Positions 33,393 to 37,727 of a stretch of DNA of 37,727 bases are shown one piece after another. Source of the stretch: JBFWQM01 sp050249455. GTDB lineage: Bacteria > Pseudomonadota > Alphaproteobacteria > MPNO01 > VGEU01. Below the pieces are notes generated by a model. It was not told the origin of the DNA. It saw only the letters and a program-made list of their open reading frames with translations, and made no database searches. Where the stretch lies: the NCBI GenBank assembly GCA_050249455.1, contig JBFWQM010000018.1, positions 1 through 37,727 of the forward strand. The letters are read 5' to 3'. Made by a program: the position numbers and the translations under genes. Positions within the stretch are counted from its first letter, which is position 1; every line of letters begins with the position of its first letter.

Positions 33393-35126
33393 ATGAAGAT
33401 CAACAGCCTGAACGTCGGCATCAGGATCGGTGCCGGGTTCGCGTTTCTAGTCGCGATGATCGCCGCCCTGCAATTCCTGGCGGTTCGGAATGTGCAGCAG
33501 ACGGCCGAAGCGACCGACAAGCTGTTCAAGCATCCGTTCACGGTCACCAAGAATCTCCTCGAAGCGGAAATCCATCTCTTCGAAATGCGCGACCTCGAAG
33601 CGGCCGTGGTCGACGGCACGGCAGGCCCGGCCGGGACCGTGAAGGAACGGATGGCGTCGCTCGATGCCGAGTTCGCGACGCACATGGCGGCCGCGATCGA
33701 GGCTTTCCTCGGCGACAAGGCGCAGATCGAGGGCATCCGGAGCGACGCCGCCGCCTGGAAGCCGGTCCGCGATGCGGTCGTGGAGCGCGCCCTTCAGGGC
33801 AAGGGCGAGGAGGCCGCGCAGCTCCGGCGCGACAAGTCCGTGCCGCTGGCGACCAAGGCCACGGAGAATGCCGATCGCGTGCTGGACTTCGCCGCCAAAA
33901 AGGCTGCGGAGTTCCGCGACAAGAGCATGGCCTCCCGCGACGACGTCGTGGAGAACACGTGGATCATTCTCGCGGCGGCGCTGGCCCTCGCCGTGGCGAT
34001 CGCGGCCTTCGTCACCCGCAGCGTCACCCGGCCGCTCGCCGCCCTCGGCGGCTGCATGACGACCTTGGCCGATGGCAACTACGACATCGACGTGCCGGCG
34101 GCCGACCGCGGCGACGAGATCGGCCGTATGGCCCGCACGGTCGAGACGTTCAAGGCCAACGGGATCGAATCCCGCCGCCTTGCCGCCGAAGCCGAGGCCG
34201 AACGCAAGCGCGCGTCCGACGCCGACTGGCAGCGCGAGGAGGAGAAGCGCGCAGCGGAAGCGCGCGCCGCGGCGGACCGGCGCCAGGCGATGCTGGACCT
34301 CGCCAGCGCCTTCGAGGAGTCGGTCGGCGGCGTCCTCCGCGCGGTGTCGCAGAGCGCCGAGCAGATGGAGGCGTCCGCCCAGTCGCTGTCGGCGACGGCC
34401 GAGGAGACCTCGCGCCAGTCCACCAGCGTCGCGGCCGCCGCCGAGCAGGCGACGGCGAACGTGCAGACGGTGGCGACCGCGTCGGAGGAGCTCAGCGCCT
34501 CGATCAACGAGATCGCGCGCCAGGTGGCGCAGAGCGCGCGCATCGCGAGCAATGCCGTCGCCGAGGCGCAGACCACCAACGAGCGCGTCCGCGGCCTCAG
34601 CCATGCGGCGCAGAAGATCGGCGACGTCGTCGCGCTGATCACCGACATCGCGAGCCAGACCAACCTGCTGGCGCTCAACGCCACGATCGAGGCGGCGCGC
34701 GCCGGCGAGGCCGGCAAGGGCTTCGCGGTGGTTGCCAGCGAGGTCAAGACGCTGGCCAACCAGACCGCCAAGGCGACCGACGAGATCGCCGCCCAGATCG
34801 CCAACATCCAGTCGGCGACCAACGAGGCGGTGACCGCGATCGAAGGGATCGGCAAGACGATCGTCGAGATCAACGACATCGCGTCGTCGATCGCCGCGGC
34901 GGTCGAGCAGCAGGGCGCCGCCACGCGCGACATCGCCTCCAACGTGCAGCAGGCCGCGCAGGGCACCGGCGACGTCTCGTCGAACATCGCCGGCGTCATG
35001 TCGGCGGCCGAGCAGACCGGCACGGCCGCCGGCCAGGTGCTCGGCGCCGCGCGCAGCGTCAGCACCGAATCGGCGTCGCTCGCCCAGGCGGTGAACCGCT
35101 TCCTCGAGAAGGTCCGCGCCGCCTGA
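33393..35126 (+). CDS. Methyl-accepting chemotaxis protein (second of two)
   Basis: Chemoreceptor of 577 residues with a shorter sensor than its neighbour. Membrane span 1 is at about 12-32, the periplasmic helical domain (33-186) is small, and span 2 follows at 188-211. HAMP (SVTRPLAALGGCMTTLADGN), a charged coiled coil and the signalling domain with the DIASQTNLLALNATIEAARA tip (about 417-436) complete it. ATG 33393 is preferred; an in-frame TTG at 33375 exists and neither has a strong SD. The signalling half is almost a copy of the first receptor's, including 69 identical bases, while the sensor halves differ, as in receptors formed by duplication and sensor exchange. Ends at the terminator 35153-35179. 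Confidence 0.93.
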   Translation: MKINSLNVGIRIGAGFAFLVAMIAALQFLAVRNVQQTAEATDKLFKHPFTVTKNLLEAEIHLFEMRDLEAAVVDGTAGPAGTVKERMASLDAEFATHMAAAIEAFLGDKAQIEGIRSDAAAWKPVRDAVVERALQGKGEEAAQLRRDKSVPLATKATENADRVLDFAAKKAAEFRDKSMASRDDVVENTWIILAAALALAVAIAAFVTRSVTRPLAALGGCMTTLADGNYDIDVPAADRGDEIGRMARTVETFKANGIESRRLAAEAEAERKRASDADWQREEEKRAAEARAAADRRQAMLDLASAFEESVGGVLRAVSQSAEQMEASAQSLSATAEETSRQSTSVAAAAEQATANVQTVATASEELSASINEIARQVAQSARIASNAVAEAQTTNERVRGLSHAAQKIGDVVALITDIASQTNLLALNATIEAARAGEAGKGFAVVASEVKTLANQTAKATDEIAAQIANIQSATNEAVTAIEGIGKTIVEINDIASSIAAAVEQQGAATRDIASNVQQAAQGTGDVSSNIAGVMSAAEQTGTAAGQVLGAARSVSTESASLAQAVNRFLEKVRAA

Positions 35127-35152
35127 CGCCGGTCGTCAGGGCCTGAATGCAG

Positions 35153-35179
35153 AACGGGCGGCCCCAGGGCCGCCCGTTT
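35153..35179. terminator. Bidirectional hairpin terminator
   Basis: Perfect 12-bp stem AACGGGCGGCCC / GGGCCGCCCGTT with a two-base loop, followed by T on the plus strand and preceded by A residues. It lies between the second chemoreceptor and the convergent ubiD-family gene and probably ends both transcripts. Confidence 0.75.
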
Positions 35180-35211
35180 CGCTTGCGCGGAAGCGCGGCG
35201 GTGAAAACCGC

Positions 35212-36762
35212 CTAGCGCCCCTTCTTGTCGCGCTTGAAGCCGTATTCCTCCCAGCGCTTGTCGACCGTCGCCCAGTCCTCGGCGTGCGGCATCACGGTCT
35301 CGGGATAGCGCTTGCCGCCGTACTGCTCCTCCTCGTCGAAGTCGAGGTTGATGGTGGCGTCGATCAGGACGCGGCACCACTTGCCGGTGCCGAACTTGAG
35401 CGTGTCGCGGTGGCGCAGCCGGGTGGACGGGTCGAGCGCCGAGCCGAACGTGCCGGGGAAGAAGACGATGTCGTCCTCGGCCGCGTTGACCCGGTAGGCG
35501 AAGGCCCAGTCGATCGAGGCGTAGTCGTGGATGTCGATGTCCTGGTCCACCACCCAGATGTGCTTGTAGCGCAAATGCGAGGAGTTGGAGCCCCAGATCG
35601 CCGCCGCCGCCTGCTTGGCCTGGCCGCGGTAGGTCTGGTTGAGCTGGATCATCAGGGTGGTGCCGTTGTTGGCCGCCGGGCAGTGGACGTCGGTGACGCC
35701 GGGCACGCCCGCCCGCTCCAGCACGTTCCACGCCACCGCCGCACGCTGCACCGACGAGACGATCGAGTTCTCGTTGTAGAGCTTCGGCATCGTGCCTTCG
35801 AGCGTGCCGCGGTGGATGCAGCCGTTGCGATAGGTGATCGCGGTGATGCGGGTGGTGTGCTTCTTGCCCTGGTCGCCGCCGAAATAGCCGGTGTACTCGC
35901 CGAACGGGCCCTCTTCCTCGAACGTGTCGGGGTCGGGGTCGATGTAGCCCTCGATCACCATCTCGGCCGAGGCGGGGACCATCAGGTCGCTGGTCTCGCA
36001 CTTCACCAGCTCGACCGGCTTGCCCATCACCGCGCCCATCACCTCGTACTCCGACACGCCGGTCGGGATCGGGGCGGAGGCGGCGAACGGCAGCGACGGC
36101 TCCCACCCGATGACGTGGGCGACCGGCATCTTCTTGCCCATCGCCGCCCATTTCTGGAAGTGCAGGCCCCAATGCTGGGCGCGCCACAGCAGCACCGGCA
36201 GGGTGTCGCCCTTGGCGCCGATCATGCCGCGGTAGATGCCGAGGTTGTGGACGCCGGTGTCGGGGTCCATGGTGATCGTCGCCTGGTAGGTGTTGATGTA
36301 GCGCCCGCCGTCCTGGCGGTGCCACTTCGGGATCGGGAAGTTGTAGAGGTTGATGTCCTTGCCGGTGAGGATGTTCTCCTTCACCGCGCCGGTCTTCACC
36401 TCCTTGGGCTGGACGCGCTGGTTGAAGTAGTGGCGCGTCGCCGTGACCATGTCGGTGATCGTCGCGTCGCGCGGCAGGCCCAGCATCATCGCGACGCGGC
36501 TGTAGTTGGACAGCCCGCCGGTGAACACCTGCTTCGACGGCGAGTCGGACTTGTTGTAGCCCTTGATGTTGTTGAACAGCAGCGCCGGGCCGTCGCCCTG
36601 GCCGAAGGCCCGCCGTGCGATGGTGCCCAGCTCGCACTCCCAATCGACCTCGGCGTCGATCTCGTGCAGCTCGCCCGCCTCGCGGAGCGCCTCGATCCAG
36701 CCGCGCAGGTCGCCGAACGCGGTGGGCTTGATCAGGTTGGATACGTCGCCGGGTTTGTCCAC
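35212..36762 (-). CDS. UbiD-family prenylated-FMN decarboxylase (complete)
   Basis: Reversible decarboxylase of an aromatic or alpha,beta-unsaturated acid using prenylated FMN made by a UbiX protein. The 516 residues have the cofactor-site NLGIYR (Asn173/Arg178, same spacing as the Asn-Arg pair of fungal Fdc1) and EGPFGE (Glu284 and Glu289), so the catalytic Arg-Glu-Glu set is intact. Further family features are TGKDINLYNFPIPKWHRQDG, split TGKDINLYNFP, and VVDQDIDIHDYASIDWAFAY. The GTG start has GGGAG 8 nt upstream. UbiX is not in the window. Substrate cannot be assigned; it need not be the ubiquinone pathway enzyme. Confidence 0.93.
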   Translation of the reverse strand: MDKPGDVSNLIKPTAFGDLRGWIEALREAGELHEIDAEVDWECELGTIARRAFGQGDGPALLFNNIKGYNKSDSPSKQVFTGGLSNYSRVAMMLGLPRDATITDMVTATRHYFNQRVQPKEVKTGAVKENILTGKDINLYNFPIPKWHRQDGGRYINTYQATITMDPDTGVHNLGIYRGMIGAKGDTLPVLLWRAQHWGLHFQKWAAMGKKMPVAHVIGWEPSLPFAASAPIPTGVSEYEVMGAVMGKPVELVKCETSDLMVPASAEMVIEGYIDPDPDTFEEEGPFGEYTGYFGGDQGKKHTTRITAITYRNGCIHRGTLEGTMPKLYNENSIVSSVQRAAVAWNVLERAGVPGVTDVHCPAANNGTTLMIQLNQTYRGQAKQAAAAIWGSNSSHLRYKHIWVVDQDIDIHDYASIDWAFAYRVNAAEDDIVFFPGTFGSALDPSTRLRHRDTLKFGTGKWCRVLIDATINLDFDEEEQYGGKRYPETVMPHAEDWATVDKRWEEYGFKRDKKGR

Positions 36763-36906
36763 GCGTCAGTCTCCCAGGGGTTGCGGTCTACGGCTGGCGC
36801 CGGGCGCGCTCTTGTGTCGGATCGAGCCATGCACTGTCAACATGCAGTGCGGCATGAGCCCTATGCACGGGCGCATGGCTCTCCAGCAATGCCTCCGTGG
36901 CGGGCG

Positions 36907-36987
36907 CCCCCTCCCCCAACCCCCTCCCACGAGGGGAGGGGGCTTGTTGCTCCCCCTCCCCTCGTGGGAGGGGGTTGGGGGAGGGGG
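36907..36987. repeat. Long G/C-rich inverted repeat, copy 2 (perfect)
   Basis: Two 36-base arms (36907-36942 and 36952-36987) are exact reverse complements, separated by a 9-base loop. It lies between the two ubiD-family genes, within the 249-nt gap (36763-37011), which otherwise shows no gene. Closely similar to 20502-20583 in sequence, loop start (GCTTNTT) and 3' flank (CTCCGGGTC). Confidence 0.9.
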
Positions 36988-37011
36988 CCTCTCCGGGTCG
37001 CGATGCGTGCC

Positions 37012-37727
37012 TTACGGCATCTTCCCCTTGAACCCCAGCTCCGCCCAACGCCGGCGCACGTTGGCGGCGTCCTCGGCCGGCGGGGTGACCAGGGGCGGGA
37101 AGCGCTCGCCGTCGAGGTCGGGATCGGGGTCGTAGTCGAGGTTGCAGGTGGCGTCGATCAGGATGCGCGCCCACTTGCCGGTGCCGAAGCGGATCGGATC
37201 GCGGTCGCGCCGGCGGGTCGACGGGTCCAGGCCGGCGCCGAAGTTCGCCGGGTAGATCAGCACGTCGTCCTCGCCGGCGTTGGTGCGCCACGCGAACGCC
37301 CAGTCGACCGCGGCGTAGTCGTGGACGTCGATGTCGTCGTCCACCACCCAGACGTGCTTGTAGCGCACGTGCGCGGCGGAGTTGCCCCACACCGCCATCG
37401 CCGCCTGCTTGGCCTGGCCGCGGTAGTTCTGCTGCATGCGGATGAACAGGTTGATGCCGGCATGGACCGGCGGGCACCACACGTCGGTGATCCCGGGCAC
37501 GCCCGAGGACTCGAGCGCGTTCCACGCCGTCGCGGCGCGCTGGATCGAGCTCATGATCGCGTTCTCGGCGTAGGAGCCGGGCAGCGCGCCCTCGATGGTC
37601 CCGCGGAAGATCGGCTTGTTGCGGTAGGTGACGCAGGTGATGCGCGCGGTCGGCTTGCGCGTGCGCTCGACCGCGTAGTAGCCGGTGAACTCGGCGTAGG
37701 GGCCTTCCAGCTCGTAGGTGCTGCGGT
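37012..37727 (-). CDS. UbiD-family prenylated-FMN decarboxylase (N-terminus off the window)
   Basis: C-terminal 238 residues of a second UbiD-type decarboxylase. The visible part begins STYELEGPYAEFTGYY, containing the EGPYAE motif whose two Glu residues match those of its neighbour (Glu284/Glu289 there). It continues through PGSYAENAIMSSIQRA, HAGINLFIRMQQNYRGQAKQ (split: HAGINLFIRM), VDDDIDVHDYAAVDWAFAW and FGTGKWARILIDAT. It is clearly a paralogue of the downstream UbiD gene, sharing about half the residues in aligned stretches by eye. Both are on the minus strand, 249 nt apart, so they may be co-transcribed or form a heteromeric enzyme. Confidence 0.9.
   Translation of the reverse strand, partial: RSTYELEGPYAEFTGYYAVERTRKPTARITCVTYRNKPIFRGTIEGALPGSYAENAIMSSIQRAATAWNALESSGVPGITDVWCPPVHAGINLFIRMQQNYRGQAKQAAMAVWGNSAAHVRYKHVWVVDDDIDVHDYAAVDWAFAWRTNAGEDDVLIYPANFGAGLDPSTRRRDRDPIRFGTGKWARILIDATCNLDYDPDPDLDGERFPPLVTPPAEDAANVRRRWAELGFKGKMP

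Noticed and set aside
34079..36643. 854-codon minus-strand frame covering the second chemoreceptor and the ubiD gene
   Set aside because: It runs through two real genes on different strands and crosses the terminator between them.

Overview
The window reads as chromosomal DNA of a high-GC alphaproteobacterium, plausibly Rhodospirillales or a relative. The evidence is a GTTC-N7-GTTC (alphaproteobacterial) LexA box on an imuA-imuB mutagenesis cassette, a DUF3035/BamF-type lipoprotein followed by two M16 peptidases, a DQHA-type endonuclease MutL, and strong G/C third-position bias. I see no rRNA, tRNA, CRISPR array, integrase, transposase or prophage genes. The species cannot be fixed from the sequence alone.

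Left part (1-9.5 kb): imuA-imuB (SOS translesion synthesis, truncated at the left edge); a TRAP small permease and a luciferase-like flavin oxidoreductase on the plus strand, converging on a TRAP large permease on the minus strand; a minus-strand pair of a SAM hydrolase (DUF62) and a TauE/SafE exporter; a PEP-CTERM exported protein behind a near-consensus sigma-54 promoter; a diguanylate cyclase; and a MaoC-type hydratase.

Core housekeeping block (9.5-19.5 kb, plus strand): ribF, ileS, lspA, a DUF3035 lipoprotein, two M16 peptidase subunits and mutL. These cover flavin cofactors, isoleucyl-tRNA, lipoprotein maturation, the cell envelope and mismatch repair. A small disordered protein with a perfect 11-residue period follows, closed by a strong hairpin.

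Minus-strand block (19.9-28.65 kb), in transcription order: three tandem paralogues that each fuse an N-terminal TPR array to a GT9-like glycosyltransferase domain, a DxD glycosyltransferase, a class I glutamine amidotransferase-like hydrolase (PuuD type), an RsuA/RluB pseudouridine synthase and rsmD. The tight spacings suggest co-expression. The TPR-glycosyltransferase trio with its companion glycosyltransferase is the most system-like part of the window and probably builds or attaches a glycan; acceptor and sugar are unknown.

Right part (29-37.7 kb): a two-subunit ThDP decarboxylase resembling sulfopyruvate decarboxylase (ComD/ComE), tadA, two methyl-accepting chemotaxis proteins with a 69-nt identical stretch in their signalling tips, and two tandem UbiD-family (prenylated-FMN) decarboxylases, the second cut by the window edge. 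Two copies of a long G/C-rich inverted repeat lie 16.4 kb apart, one before rsmD and one between the two ubiD genes.
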